DNA of 64,000 nucleotides, taken from positions 1,488,001 to 1,552,000 of the forward strand of contig CP129481.1 of the NCBI GenBank assembly GCA_030583905.1, read 5' to 3'. The stretch is from Anaerolineales bacterium (GTDB lineage: Bacteria > Chloroflexota > Anaerolineae > Anaerolineales > Villigracilaceae). Position 1 is the first letter of the stretch. Each line of letters opens with the position of its first letter. The notes beneath the pieces are model-generated. The model made no database searches. It worked only from the letters and a program-made list of their open reading frames with translations, and was not told where the DNA came from. Shown in pieces: positions 17,747 to 26,085 of the stretch. A program made the position numbers and the translations under genes.

Positions 17747-18258
17747 TGATCGTTTGTTCCAATTGCAAACATGGCAATATGGCGGGGGCAATGTTCTGCG
17801 CCGAATGCGGCGCACAATTGGTTGGCAAGGACGCATTAACCACCCAGAATATTTCCACGGATAAGTTCAAGAAAGTGACGAATATTCCCGCGGATGACAT
17901 GTACCAGCCCTTCGATGGGAGCGATGCGTGGGGCAGCCTCCACCTGCTGGATACGGGACAAGTGCTCCCGCTTTCATCCCGCAATGAATTCACAATGGGA
18001 CGCATCAGTGAGGGGCAGCCCATCATGCCTGATATTGATCTTTCCCCCTATCAGGCGTACGCGGCGGGAGTCTCGCGCCTCCATGCTGTCATTCGGCGGG
18101 ACGGCGGACGCCTCATTTTTATGGACCTTGGCTCATCCAATGGGACCTATATCAACGGAAAACGCCTGCTTCCCAACGTGGAGCAATCCCTTAGCCATGG
18201 TGACGTGGTTGCGTTGGGAAAATTGAAGATGCAGATTTTATTAAAGAGAAACGAATAA
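17746..18258 (+). CDS. zinc-ribbon FHA-domain protein
   Basis: 170 residues. Cys4, Cys7, Cys18 and Cys21 form an N-terminal CxxC/CxxC zinc ribbon. A forkhead-associated domain fills about 60-165, with GVSRLHAVIRRDGG, DLGSSNGTYINGKRL and LSHGDVVALG, so it should bind phosphothreonine peptides, presumably products of the kinase in the same operon. Its ATG overlaps the upstream TAA by one base and GAAGGAG precedes it. Other FHA proteins of such operons act as adaptors; that role here is inferred. Confidence 0.92.
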   Translation: MIVCSNCKHGNMAGAMFCAECGAQLVGKDALTTQNISTDKFKKVTNIPADDMYQPFDGSDAWGSLHLLDTGQVLPLSSRNEFTMGRISEGQPIMPDIDLSPYQAYAAGVSRLHAVIRRDGGRLIFMDLGSSNGTYINGKRLLPNVEQSLSHGDVVALGKLKMQILLKRNE

Positions 18259-18273
18259 GAGAGGCAAGCGGAC

Positions 18274-18516
18274 ATGGCACATACAGTGATCCTACACATT
18301 CCCAATGAGACATCTGTGGCTGGAGAGGTCGAAGAACTTCCCAAGCCGACTGATACGATTATCGTGGTCTTGAATCCGCGCACCAAAGATGGCAAGGATC
18401 TGCACTATATAGATAACAATGTGGTCAAGGTCATCTGGCCCCTGTCGAAGGTGAGTTTTATCGAAGTCCTTGGCGATGCCGAGGAGGAAAAGATCATCGG
18501 TTTTGTGAGGGAATAA
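18274..18516 (+). CDS. small beta-rich protein of unknown function
   Basis: 80 residues, predicted mostly beta strand ([40 protein letters not shown]) with an acidic end. I do not recognise a named family. It shares the general plan of the 100-residue protein at 34397: a V-x-G-x-V strand, a polar loop, then a WPL/PFL strand and an acidic tail. It lies between the FHA gene and a response regulator with close spacing, in the same operon. Confidence 0.7.
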   Translation: MAHTVILHIPNETSVAGEVEELPKPTDTIIVVLNPRTKDGKDLHYIDNNVVKVIWPLSKVSFIEVLGDAEEEKIIGFVRE

Positions 18517-18517
18517 C

Positions 18518-19234
18518 ATGTCTGACATGGATAGACGCCGCATCCTCGTTGTGGATGACGAAGAGCGCATGGTACGCTTCATCCGCATGAACCTTGAGCA
18601 TGATGGTTTTCAGGTTGGGGAAGCCTTCAACGGCAAACAAGCCATTCAAAAGATCCGCGATTTCACGCCCGATCTTATCCTGCTGGATGTGATGATGCCT
18701 GACCTGGACGGGTTCGAAGTGCTGGAGACCATCCGCGAATTCAGCAATGTTCCCGTCATCATGCTGACCGCCAAGGGCGAAGAAGATGACCGTGTGCGCG
18801 GACTTGAAACCGGCGCGGACGATTACATCACCAAGCCGTTCAGTCCGCGCGAATTGGTCAGCCGCGCAAAAGCCGTTCTGCGCCGCACCGAAGGCGCGAC
18901 CGGCTCCATGCACGGACTGCTTGAAATTGACAAGCGTCTCAAGATCGACTTTGACCGCCGCGAGATCTGGCTGGAAGGCAAACTCGTAAAACTCCGCCCG
19001 ACCGAATACCGTTTGCTCTATCACCTTGTGCAGAATGCAGGCTGGGTCGTCTCGCACGACCAGCTGCTCCAAAAGGTTTGGGGATATGAATACCGCGACG
19101 AGCCGCACTATGTCCGCCTGTACATCAACTATCTGCGCCAAAAATTGGAGAAAGACCCCGCCAACCCGGTCTACATCCTGACCGAGCGCGGCGTTGGCTA
19201 CCGCTTTGTGGATTTTAAAAGAAGCAAAGAATAG
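18518..19234 (+). CDS. OmpR/PhoB-family response regulator
   Basis: 238 residues: receiver domain (1-125) with VVDDEE, phosphoacceptor Asp57 (LLDVMMPD), MLTAKGEE and KPF; winged-helix DNA-binding domain (about 145-235) with [12 protein letters not shown] and [14 protein letters not shown]. It is a transcription factor without an adjacent cognate kinase; the closest histidine kinases are at 30228 and 31257. Only one base separates it from the upstream small gene and an intrinsic terminator follows, so it closes the kinase/phosphatase operon. Confidence 0.95.
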   Translation: MSDMDRRRILVVDDEERMVRFIRMNLEHDGFQVGEAFNGKQAIQKIRDFTPDLILLDVMMPDLDGFEVLETIREFSNVPVIMLTAKGEEDDRVRGLETGADDYITKPFSPRELVSRAKAVLRRTEGATGSMHGLLEIDKRLKIDFDRREIWLEGKLVKLRPTEYRLLYHLVQNAGWVVSHDQLLQKVWGYEYRDEPHYVRLYINYLRQKLEKDPANPVYILTERGVGYRFVDFKRSKE

Positions 19235-19260
19235 CCGGGATTTTCTAACAAAACGAATAC

Positions 19261-19293
19261 AAAACGCTTGCGTTTTTCTAACGCAGGCGTTTT
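19261..19293 (+). terminator. intrinsic terminator after the response regulator
   Basis: 14-bp stem (19261-19274 with 19280-19293, one G-T pair), loop TTTCT, and a T-rich 3' arm end. It separates the signalling operon from hsp20. Confidence 0.75.
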
Positions 19294-19341
19294 AAATTAA
19301 CGGGCGTAAGACAAATTCACATTACCTGAAAGGAGGTACCT

Positions 19342-19782
19342 ATGTCTAACTTAATTCGTTGGGAACCTGCCCGTGAAATGATGACCCTGCGTGAGGCAAT
19401 GGATCGCCTCTTTGACGACGCCTTCACCCGCCCGCTCAGCCTCGCCGGGAACTGGTCTGTCCCTGCCGTGGATATGTACCAGACCGACAACGAAGTTGTG
19501 GTGAAAGCCGCCCTGCCCGGCATCAAAGCCGACGAAGTGCAGATCAACATCACCGGCGAAGTGCTCACCCTCAAGGGCGAGGTCAAACAGTCCGAGGAAA
19601 CCAAGGAAAAGGCGTATCACATCCGCGAGCAGCGTTGGGGCGCGTTCGAACGCTCCATCGTCCTGCCCACCGATATCGTCGCGGACAAAGCCAAAGCCGA
19701 CTTCGAGAACGGCATCCTGACCATCACACTCCCCAAGGCGGAAGAGGTCAAACCCAAGACCATCACCATCAAATCGAAATAA
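19342..19782 (+). CDS. Hsp20 small heat-shock protein
   Basis: 146 residues with an alpha-crystallin domain (about 40-135): VDMYQTDNEVVVKAALPG, the GEVLTLKGE strand, ERSIVLP and the NGILTITLPKAE motif. It is an ATP-independent holdase that keeps unfolded proteins soluble. AAAGGAGG (about 8 bases upstream) is one of the strongest ribosome sites in the window. It is flanked by terminators on both sides, so it is a single-gene unit. No CIRCE element is visible upstream. Confidence 0.95.
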   Translation: MSNLIRWEPAREMMTLREAMDRLFDDAFTRPLSLAGNWSVPAVDMYQTDNEVVVKAALPGIKADEVQINITGEVLTLKGEVKQSEETKEKAYHIREQRWGAFERSIVLPTDIVADKAKADFENGILTITLPKAEEVKPKTITIKSK

Positions 19783-19799
19783 GACATCACGACCACGAA

Positions 19800-19832
19800 C
19801 AGGAGCCGGGACACCTCGGCTCCTGTTTTTTT
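19800..19832 (+). terminator. intrinsic terminator after hsp20
   Basis: Perfect stem CAGGAGCCG (19800-19808) and CGGCTCCTG (19817-19825), 8-base loop, followed by seven T. Confidence 0.92.
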
Positions 19833-19864
19833 GATTATGATAGGGGGATAGGAGATTTTGACTC

Positions 19865-21112
19865 ATGTCCCAGACCTTTTCCTCCCTTCGCATCAACCCG
19901 GACCGTATGCTTGATTCGTTTAACCAGTTAGCCGCCATCGGTGCGACGGCTGATTCGGGCGTGGACCGTCCGACCTTCAGCGAGGCGCACCTCGCCGCGC
20001 GGAAGTGGTTCCGCGAAGAAGTCGGACGCGCAGGCTTGGAGTTTCATACGGACGGGGCAGGCAACCATTCCGCCCGTTTAAACGTTGAACCTTCCAACCT
20101 GCCGACGCTGATCCTCGGCTCACATTTGGATTCTGTCCCAAACGGCGGTCGCTTCGACGGCGCGCTCGGTGTCATTGCCGCGCTCGAGGTGTTGCGGACA
20201 GTCAAAGAAAACGGGATCAGGCTCAAGGTCAATTTGGAGGCGATGGACTTCACGGATGAAGAAGGCACGCTCGTCGGTCTGCTTGGCAGCGCGGCGCTGG
20301 CAGGTCATCTTCGTCCTGAACATTTGCAAAATCCGCGCGGCGGACGGGAAAATCTGGTCGCAGGGATGAAGCGCGCAGGGTTATCCGATGAAAGTATGCT
20401 GAGCGCGGCGCGGACGAAGGATGCGCTGGCGGGTTATTTGGAACTTCACATCGAGCAGGGCAAGAGGCTGGAGCGCGCGGGCGCGGACATTGGCATTGTG
20501 ACCGCCATCGTCGGGATTTGGTCGTATCGCCTGTCGTTTACCGGTAACGCGGATCATGCCGGGACGACAACGATGGAAGACAGGCGCGATGCTTCGCTGG
20601 GCGCAAGCGCGTTCACGCTGGCAGCGCGCGAGTTGGTGATGCGGGAGTTTCCGAATTGCGTGGTCAACGTTGGCAAAATGGACGTTACGCCGGGCGCGTT
20701 CAATATTGTCCCTGCGCGGGTGGATGTGGCGCTCGAGTTCCGTTCGCCCGATGAAGACGAGTTCGATCGTTTGGACAAAGCTTTGCTGGAACTGGCTGGA
20801 GAGGAAGCCGCGCGTTTTGGCTTGGAATTGCAGACCGAATTTCTCGGCAAACATTCGCCCAGTTTAATGAACGATAGTGTGCGAAGCGCATTTGCGTATG
20901 CGTGTGATGACTTGGGCTTGTCTCACATGTCTCTGCCTTCGGGTGCGGGACATGATGCCCAATCACTCGCGGATCTGTGTCCTGTCGGGATGATCTTTGT
21001 CCCATCAGTGGATGGTGCCAGTCATTCGCCGCGTGAGTTCACGAAATGGGAAGATTGTGTCAACGGTGTGAATGTGCTTTTGCAGGCGGCTCTGCGGTTG
21101 GGGAGCGGGTAA
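19865..21112 (+). CDS. M20-family amidohydrolase (allantoate / N-carbamoyl-amino-acid amidohydrolase type)
   Basis: 415 residues, metal-dependent hydrolase of the hydantoinase/carbamoylase branch. Metal ligands are seen in LGSHLDSVPNGGRFDGALG (His, Asp), DFTDEEG (Glu), LELHIEQGKRLE (His) and SGAGHDAQ (His). HIEQG is the branch marker that separates it from ordinary M20 peptidases. The exact substrate (allantoate, ureidoglycolate or carbamoyl amino acid) cannot be told. The adjacent adenosine deaminase hints at purine salvage or breakdown, which is only context. Confidence 0.88.
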   Translation: MSQTFSSLRINPDRMLDSFNQLAAIGATADSGVDRPTFSEAHLAARKWFREEVGRAGLEFHTDGAGNHSARLNVEPSNLPTLILGSHLDSVPNGGRFDGALGVIAALEVLRTVKENGIRLKVNLEAMDFTDEEGTLVGLLGSAALAGHLRPEHLQNPRGGRENLVAGMKRAGLSDESMLSAARTKDALAGYLELHIEQGKRLERAGADIGIVTAIVGIWSYRLSFTGNADHAGTTTMEDRRDASLGASAFTLAARELVMREFPNCVVNVGKMDVTPGAFNIVPARVDVALEFRSPDEDEFDRLDKALLELAGEEAARFGLELQTEFLGKHSPSLMNDSVRSAFAYACDDLGLSHMSLPSGAGHDAQSLADLCPVGMIFVPSVDGASHSPREFTKWEDCVNGVNVLLQAALRLGSG

Positions 21113-21118
21113 AATAAG

Positions 21119-21187
21119 TCACAGATAAACACGGATGGACGCAGATTAAAAAAACATACTTTTATCTGCATTCATCTGTGGTTAAAA
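21119..21187. repeat. CACAGAT...ATCTGTG palindromic repeat
   Basis: Outer arms CACAGAT (21120-21126) and ATCTGTG (21174-21180), with inner GCAGAT and ATCTGC pairing. It fills the gap before the adenosine deaminase. A degenerate member of the same type is at 27706-27771. Confidence 0.75.
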
Positions 21188-21198
21188 CAAGGTTGCCC

Positions 21199-22233
21199 AT
21201 GAAAAACTTCGACCCGAAATATAACGATATTCCCAAGACTGAGATCCACTGTCATCTTGAAGGCGCGATCCGCACGCAGACCATCATTGACGTTGCGCGC
21301 GAATACAACATTTCACTGCCCGCCTATGAAGTGGACGAACTGGATAAACACGTCAAAGTCCTTGACCAGATGCGCGATCTGCAAGCCGTGTTGGAAGCGT
21401 TCGATATTTTCCAGCGCAGTATCACGTCGCCAGCCGTGTTCGAACGCATAGCCTGGGAATTGTTCGAAGATTGCGCGAAGCAGAACATCAGACTCTTTGA
21501 GGTGCGCTTCTCGCCCGATTGGGCGTTTCACGGACATGACCTGAATTGGGATGCCTGCCTCGAAGGTCTGCTCCGCGCGCAGGAACGGGCGGAAAAAGAA
21601 TTCGACATGGCGATCGGCATCATTGCCATCACCTCCCGCAGTATGGGCGCGGACTCGTGTGTCAAAACTGTGGATTGGGCGATCCGCCACCGCAACCACA
21701 TCCAAGCCGTTGACCTTGCCGATGGCGAGATGATCTACCCGATGCAGGATTTTATCAAGCCGATTCTGAAGGCGAAGGATGCAGGCTTGAAAGTAACCAT
21801 CCATTCGGGGGAGGATACGCCTGCTTCGTATGTCATTGAAACCGTTGAAAATTTCAAGCCAGACCGCATTGGGCACGGAATTCACAGCATCGAAGATATG
21901 CGGGCGGTGGACATGCTCATCGAGCGGGGGGTCACGCTGGAGGTGAATCCCTGGTCGAATTACCTGACCAACTCCGTCCCGACGATCGAGGCGCATCCGC
22001 TCAAGAAGTTGTACGACCTCGGCGTGCGCGTCACCATCAATTCAGACGATCCCGAAGTGCTCGAAACGAACGTCAACAACGAATACCGCATTGCGCACGA
22101 AGTTCTCGGCATGAGCATGAAAGAGATTGGGGAATGCAACCGGGTTGCTTTTGATGCTTCGTTCATTGACGCGGCGAAAAGACAGCGGATCTGGGATAAA
22201 TATTTTGTTAATTCCACCCCAAATTCAAATTGA
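21199..22233 (+). CDS. adenosine deaminase family protein
   Basis: 344 residues from ATG 21199; an upstream GTG lies in the repeat and is discounted. It hydrolytically deaminates adenosine (or adenine) in the purine salvage pathway. Zinc ligands and catalytic residues are in TEIHCHLEG, VTIHSGED (His, Glu), RIGHGIHS and NSDDPEV (Asp). The VEVNPWSN segment takes the place of the common CPxSN. Adenosine versus adenine or a modified purine cannot be settled from sequence. Confidence 0.88.
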   Translation: MKNFDPKYNDIPKTEIHCHLEGAIRTQTIIDVAREYNISLPAYEVDELDKHVKVLDQMRDLQAVLEAFDIFQRSITSPAVFERIAWELFEDCAKQNIRLFEVRFSPDWAFHGHDLNWDACLEGLLRAQERAEKEFDMAIGIIAITSRSMGADSCVKTVDWAIRHRNHIQAVDLADGEMIYPMQDFIKPILKAKDAGLKVTIHSGEDTPASYVIETVENFKPDRIGHGIHSIEDMRAVDMLIERGVTLEVNPWSNYLTNSVPTIEAHPLKKLYDLGVRVTINSDDPEVLETNVNNEYRIAHEVLGMSMKEIGECNRVAFDASFIDAAKRQRIWDKYFVNSTPNSN

Positions 22234-22259
22234 CCGATTCGCACCCCATAGGGTAAAAT
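22230..22259 (+). promoter_or_regulatory. promoter for the rpmH operon
   Basis: TTGACC (22230-22235), 18-base spacer, TAAAAT (22254-22259), overlapping the end of the adenosine deaminase gene. It leaves a leader of about 73 bases before rpmH. Confidence 0.55.
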
Positions 22260-22338
22260 AATGCGCCTGTTAACCAGCCTACCTATCCCGTCGGGGATTG
22301 TGTAATCATCTTTTCAGTAATAAAGGAAGAAACGAAGA

Positions 22339-22509
22339 ATGACCAAGCGAACATACCAACCCAAGATCCGCCGCCGCGTGCGTGTGCATGGATTCCGCAA
22401 ACGCATGTCCACGGCTGACGGGCGCGCCGTGCTCAAGCGCCGCCGTCTTAAAGGACGCCATAAACTTGCGGTCCGAGCCAACGAACACGTCAAGCGGGTT
22501 CGCTGGTAG
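22339..22509 (+). CDS. rpmH: ribosomal protein bL34
   Basis: 56 residues beginning [19 protein letters not shown] and very rich in Arg and Lys. KRTYQP, HGFRKRM and [13 protein letters not shown] are the standard L34 core. It is part of the large ribosomal subunit. AAGGAAG stands 9 bases before ATG. It heads the conserved rpmH-rnpA-yidD-yidC-jag cluster usually found near the replication origin. Confidence 0.97.
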   Translation: MTKRTYQPKIRRRVRVHGFRKRMSTADGRAVLKRRRLKGRHKLAVRANEHVKRVRW

Positions 22510-22550
22510 GTCTCCTCGCGTTTTGACGCGGAGATCTCCGAGAGACGCGG

Positions 22551-22904
22551 GTGCAGAGACGATTTCGACTGTCCCGATCCGAAGACTTCAAGCGGGTGCG
22601 GCGAACTGGCAAGTCCTATGCCCATCCGCTTGTTGTGTTAGTAGCGCAAGCCAGTGACGCCAATTCCCGAGTCCGTGTGGGTGTTGCCGCCGGCAAGACG
22701 ACAGGGACAGCCGTCCATCGCAACCGTGCCAAGCGACTCTTGCGCGAAGCGATGCGTCCGCTGATACCGTCTGTCGCCTCAGGCTGGGACCTGATCCTGA
22801 TTGCCCGACCCGCGCTTGTATCCGCATCCCTCGAAGATACCCGCTCCGCGCTGACCAGCCTTTTGCGGCGTGCCAGCCTGCTCCTCCCTGCGAATGAATC
22901 CTGA
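22551..22904 (+). CDS. rnpA: ribonuclease P protein component
   Basis: 117 residues from GTG 22551. RnpA assists the RNase P RNA in removing tRNA 5' leaders. The start [18 protein letters not shown], the [28 protein letters not shown] box and the DLILIARP strand are standard. It lies 41 bases after rpmH and overlaps yidD by 11 bases. Confidence 0.95.
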   Translation: MQRRFRLSRSEDFKRVRRTGKSYAHPLVVLVAQASDANSRVRVGVAAGKTTGTAVHRNRAKRLLREAMRPLIPSVASGWDLILIARPALVSASLEDTRSALTSLLRRASLLLPANES

Positions 22905-23190
22905 AACCGAATTCCATCTCCACGATTATTCCCACGAACCGCGTCTTCGCGATGTGCCGCGCACGCTCGGAAATATGCCGCGCATTGCCGTGCTGGGATT
23001 GATTCGTTTGTATCAAATGGTGATTTCACCCGGGTTGCCTGCGAATACCTGCCGTTTTTATCCATCCTGCTCTCATTACGGATATCAGGCTGTGTACAAG
23101 CATGGCGCGTTAAAGGGATCGTTCATGGCGGTTTGGCGTGTATTGCGCTGCAATCCCTTTAACCCCGGCGGATATGATCCTGTCAAATAA
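22894..23190 (+). CDS. yidD: membrane protein insertion efficiency factor YidD
   Basis: 98 residues from ATG 22894. The core [16 protein letters not shown], the cysteine motif [11 protein letters not shown] and the tail [14 protein letters not shown] are diagnostic. YidD is a small inner-face membrane protein helping YidC insertion. The N-terminal 27 residues are longer than usual; ATG 22975 would give a 71-residue protein of common length, so the start is uncertain. It overlaps rnpA. Confidence 0.9.
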   Translation: MNPETEFHLHDYSHEPRLRDVPRTLGNMPRIAVLGLIRLYQMVISPGLPANTCRFYPSCSHYGYQAVYKHGALKGSFMAVWRVLRCNPFNPGGYDPVK

Positions 23191-23249
23191 TAATTTCATC
23201 GCCGCGCGGATTGACCTGCGCGGCGCATCCATGCAGGAGTAGTACAAAT

Positions 23250-24317
23250 TTGAATACAAAAAGATTGCTGTTTTTTTTCCTCCTTGCGCTTGGCGCGCTT
23301 GTGCTTAGCGCCTGCGGCACCCAGCCGCTTGCGAACAACTGGCCCGGTCTCGCCGCGGATGATGAACGTGCTTATCTTTCCAGCGGTTCCTTCGTCTATG
23401 CGGTGGATGTGACGAACGGCAGGGAAATCTGGCGTTACCCCGCCGAAGCCGACAATAAACTGATCTTCTATGCCACCCCTGTCTTGACAGAAGACGGTCA
23501 TCTGCTTATCGGCAGCGCCGGCACCTCCCATCCCTTTGTCAGCCTTGACCCTGAAACTGGCAGGGAGAACTGGTCGGAATCGTTCATGGGTGCGAAAGGC
23601 GCCTGGGTGGGATCGCCTCTCGTCTTGAACGAAGTGATCTACGCGCCCAATACTGACGGTTTCCTGTATATGCTTGACATGCGCGGACGGCAAATTACCG
23701 ACCCCATTGAACTGGGCGGCGCGCTGTGGTCTGCCCCGGTCACAGACGGCTCTTTAATCTATGTCACTTCCCTCGATCATCATCTTCATATCATTGACCC
23801 GTCGAACCTGTCCTTGTCGGAGCCTCTCAGTCTGGGTGGTGCGGCTCCCGGCAGTCCCGCGGTCGGCGATGGCGGCATCTTTGTCGGTTCGTTTTCGGCG
23901 AACATGGAGTTCGTCCAATCCAACGGAAATCGCCAGGTGCTTGCCAATGCGGGCAACTGGATCTGGGGCGCGCCCACACTCGACGGCGAAACCCTCTACT
24001 ATGCCGACTTGGACGGAAAGATCTACTCGCTCGATCTCGCAACCAACCGCCAGAATTGGGATAACGTCCAGCCGGATGGACCTGTCGTGGCGAGCATGCT
24101 CGTGTTGGATGACCAGATCTACGTCGCGACAGAATCGGGGTCCTTCTTCGCCCTGGATCGCAATGGAAGGATCGTCTGGGAAAAGATTCCCGGCGGGCAG
24201 ATTTACACCGCCCCAGTCCTTTCCGGTGACTTGATCCTCGTCGCGCCGTATCAGGCTGATTTTGCCCTTGCCGCCTATGACGCGGACGGCAGACAAGCCT
24301 GGACTTTCAAACCCTAA
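23250..24317 (+). CDS. BamB-like PQQ-propeller lipoprotein
   Basis: 355 residues from TTG 23250, chosen because CAGGAG lies about 10 bases upstream and because it gives a clean lipoprotein signal (KRLLFFFLLALGALVLSAC, lipobox LSAC). The mature part is a series of PQQ/quinoprotein-like blades such as VYAVDVTNGREIWRY, FFALDRNGRIVWEK and DADGRQAWTF. It should be anchored outside the cytoplasmic membrane. Its place between yidD and yidC suggests a link with membrane protein insertion; the role is unknown. Confidence 0.85.
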   Translation: MNTKRLLFFFLLALGALVLSACGTQPLANNWPGLAADDERAYLSSGSFVYAVDVTNGREIWRYPAEADNKLIFYATPVLTEDGHLLIGSAGTSHPFVSLDPETGRENWSESFMGAKGAWVGSPLVLNEVIYAPNTDGFLYMLDMRGRQITDPIELGGALWSAPVTDGSLIYVTSLDHHLHIIDPSNLSLSEPLSLGGAAPGSPAVGDGGIFVGSFSANMEFVQSNGNRQVLANAGNWIWGAPTLDGETLYYADLDGKIYSLDLATNRQNWDNVQPDGPVVASMLVLDDQIYVATESGSFFALDRNGRIVWEKIPGGQIYTAPVLSGDLILVAPYQADFALAAYDADGRQAWTFKP

Positions 24318-24336
24318 TCAATAAGGAACCCGACCC

Positions 24337-25134
24337 ATGTGGGAATCACTTATCATTCAACCCATGACCAACCTCCTGCTGTTCATTTATGACCTGCTGG
24401 GGAGCGGTCCGCACATGTTCGGTCTTGCGATCATCCTGTTCACCATCGTCATCAAACTGATTACCTGGCCCCTCAATGCATCGCAGGTAAAGGGTGCGCA
24501 AGCCATGCAGGAACTTCAGAACGACAAGGATTGGCAGGAGATCCAAAAGAAGTATGCCAAGGACCGCGAGAAACTGGCGCAGGAGCAAATGCGCATTTAC
24601 AAGGAAAAAGGCATCAACCCCTTCGCGTCCTGCCTGCCGACTTTGGTTCAATTTCCCATCATCATCGGCTTGTACCAGAGCATCATCCGTGCACTTTCCG
24701 CGACCCCGCTCGACATGCTGAAACTTGCCCGCACCATCTACCCCTTTCAGGATGTCCAAAGCATCATCCCGCTCAACAGCACCTTCCTGTGGATGGACCT
24801 CGGACGTCCCGAATCGATCCAGATCCTCGGCTTTGCTCTGCCCACCCTTGCCATCATCGTTGCAGTGACCACCTGGATTCAGACCAAACTGACCATGCCC
24901 GCATCCAGCAACCCGAACGACCAGAGCGCGCAAATGTCCAGAATGATGAGCATTTACATGCCGTTCCTCTTGGGCTGGTTTGCGTTGAACTTTGCCTCCG
25001 GCATCTCGGTCTATTTCATCATCAGTAATATTTTGGGTGTCGTTCAATACGCCGCAACAGGGCGTGCCAATTGGAACAATCTCCTGCCCGGCCGCCGCAC
25101 CCCGGCTGCCGCATCCACAACCAAAAAGAAATAG
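24337..25134 (+). CDS. yidC: membrane protein insertase YidC/Oxa1
   Basis: 265 residues, Oxa1-type without the large periplasmic domain of Gram-negative YidC, as in monoderms. The first helix FGLAIILFTIVIKLITWPL is followed by a cytosolic helical hairpin (about 50-95), SCLPTLVQFPIIIGLYQ, and two further helices around 165-240 (LPTLAIIVAVTTWIQT, ISVYFIISNILGVVQ). The basic C-terminal tail (TTKKK) is ribosome-facing. It inserts membrane proteins alone or with SecYEG. Confidence 0.95.
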   Translation: MWESLIIQPMTNLLLFIYDLLGSGPHMFGLAIILFTIVIKLITWPLNASQVKGAQAMQELQNDKDWQEIQKKYAKDREKLAQEQMRIYKEKGINPFASCLPTLVQFPIIIGLYQSIIRALSATPLDMLKLARTIYPFQDVQSIIPLNSTFLWMDLGRPESIQILGFALPTLAIIVAVTTWIQTKLTMPASSNPNDQSAQMSRMMSIYMPFLLGWFALNFASGISVYFIISNILGVVQYAATGRANWNNLLPGRRTPAAASTTKKK

Positions 25135-25143
25135 GGAGGCAAT

Positions 25144-25986
25144 ATGAACGAGCGAACCACGCTTGAAGTCATCGCACCGACCGTTGAAGAAGCCATCCAA
25201 CAAGGCTTGACCCAACTTGGGCTGACGGCGGACGCCGTCTCGGTGGAAGTGCTCGACTCCGGCTCAAAAGGACTGTTCGGACTGGGCGGGCGGCAGGTGC
25301 GTGTGCGCCTGACGGTCAACCCGCCTGTTTCTCATGACGCAACTCCTTCCGCCTCCACCCCGGACCGTGAGCCTGCTCACACAAAACGGACCGAATCCAA
25401 GCCGAAAGCGAAAGAGTCCAAACCGCGCGCCGCGAAGAAAGCCGTAGTTGAGGAAAAAACGGAAGAGAAGAAACCTGCTGAACAACCCGCACCAAAAAAG
25501 ATGGCACGCACTGACCATGACGTCATCTTGGACACAACCGAAGATGTGATTTCAAAATTGATCCATTATTTGGGGATGAAGGCTCAAGTTTCCGCCCATT
25601 ACGACGACACCAGCACCGACGACCGCCGTGTCATCCTTGTGGATGTACGCGGTGATGACCTCACTTCCCTGATCGGGCGCCACGCTGAGACGTTGACCGC
25701 TTTCCAGCATGTCGCGTCGCTCATTGTCGGCAAGCAGACCGAACATTGGGTGCAGTTGATCGTGGATGTGGAAGGGTACCGTTCCCGCCGCGAAAAGCAG
25801 GTTCGCCAGCTCGCCAATCGCATGGCAGACCAGGTCACAAAGACCGGACGCAGAGTGACCATGGAGCCGATGCCATCCAGCGAACGCCGCGTTGTCCACA
25901 TCGAACTGCGCGGACATCCCGCCGTCACCACCGAAAGCACGGGGGAAGAGCCGTATCGCAAAGTGGTGATCCTGCCAAAGGAATAG
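25144..25986 (+). CDS. jag: RNA-binding protein KhpB/Jag
   Basis: 280 residues with three parts: Jag_N (1-55, VEEAIQQGLTQLGL and GSKGLFGLGGR), a long charged Lys/Glu/Pro linker (about 65-120), a KH domain (about 125-195 with VDVRGDDLTSLIGRHAETL) and an R3H domain (about 200-260 with SSERRVVHIEL). It binds RNA and in firmicutes affects envelope growth. It ends the rpmH operon and a terminator follows. Confidence 0.93.
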   Translation: MNERTTLEVIAPTVEEAIQQGLTQLGLTADAVSVEVLDSGSKGLFGLGGRQVRVRLTVNPPVSHDATPSASTPDREPAHTKRTESKPKAKESKPRAAKKAVVEEKTEEKKPAEQPAPKKMARTDHDVILDTTEDVISKLIHYLGMKAQVSAHYDDTSTDDRRVILVDVRGDDLTSLIGRHAETLTAFQHVASLIVGKQTEHWVQLIVDVEGYRSRREKQVRQLANRMADQVTKTGRRVTMEPMPSSERRVVHIELRGHPAVTTESTGEEPYRKVVILPKE

Positions 25987-26000
25987 CTCGGCTATAGACC

Positions 26001-26033
26001 AAAGACCGTGGACAATTGTCTGCGGTCTTTTTG
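26001..26033 (+). terminator. intrinsic terminator after jag
   Basis: AAAGACCG (26001-26008) pairs with CGGTCTTT (26023-26030), the loop is itself self-complementary (GACAATTGTC), and TTT follows. Confidence 0.75.
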
Positions 26034-26072
26034 TGTTGACTATCTGTGGTCTGCCGTCCACCATCCTCACGG

Positions 26073-26078
26073 TATAAT
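26073..26078 (+). promoter_or_regulatory. -10 element implying a leaderless transcript
   Basis: A consensus TATAAT ends 7 bases before the ATG of the PfkB-family gene at 26086, with no Shine-Dalgarno between. Transcription should start at or beside the A of the ATG. Confidence 0.55.
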
Positions 26079-26085
26079 TCGCTCC

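Noticed and set aside
19294-19341. CIRCE or HrcA site upstream of hsp20
   Set aside because: No TTAGCACTC-N9-GAGTGCTAA pattern is present.
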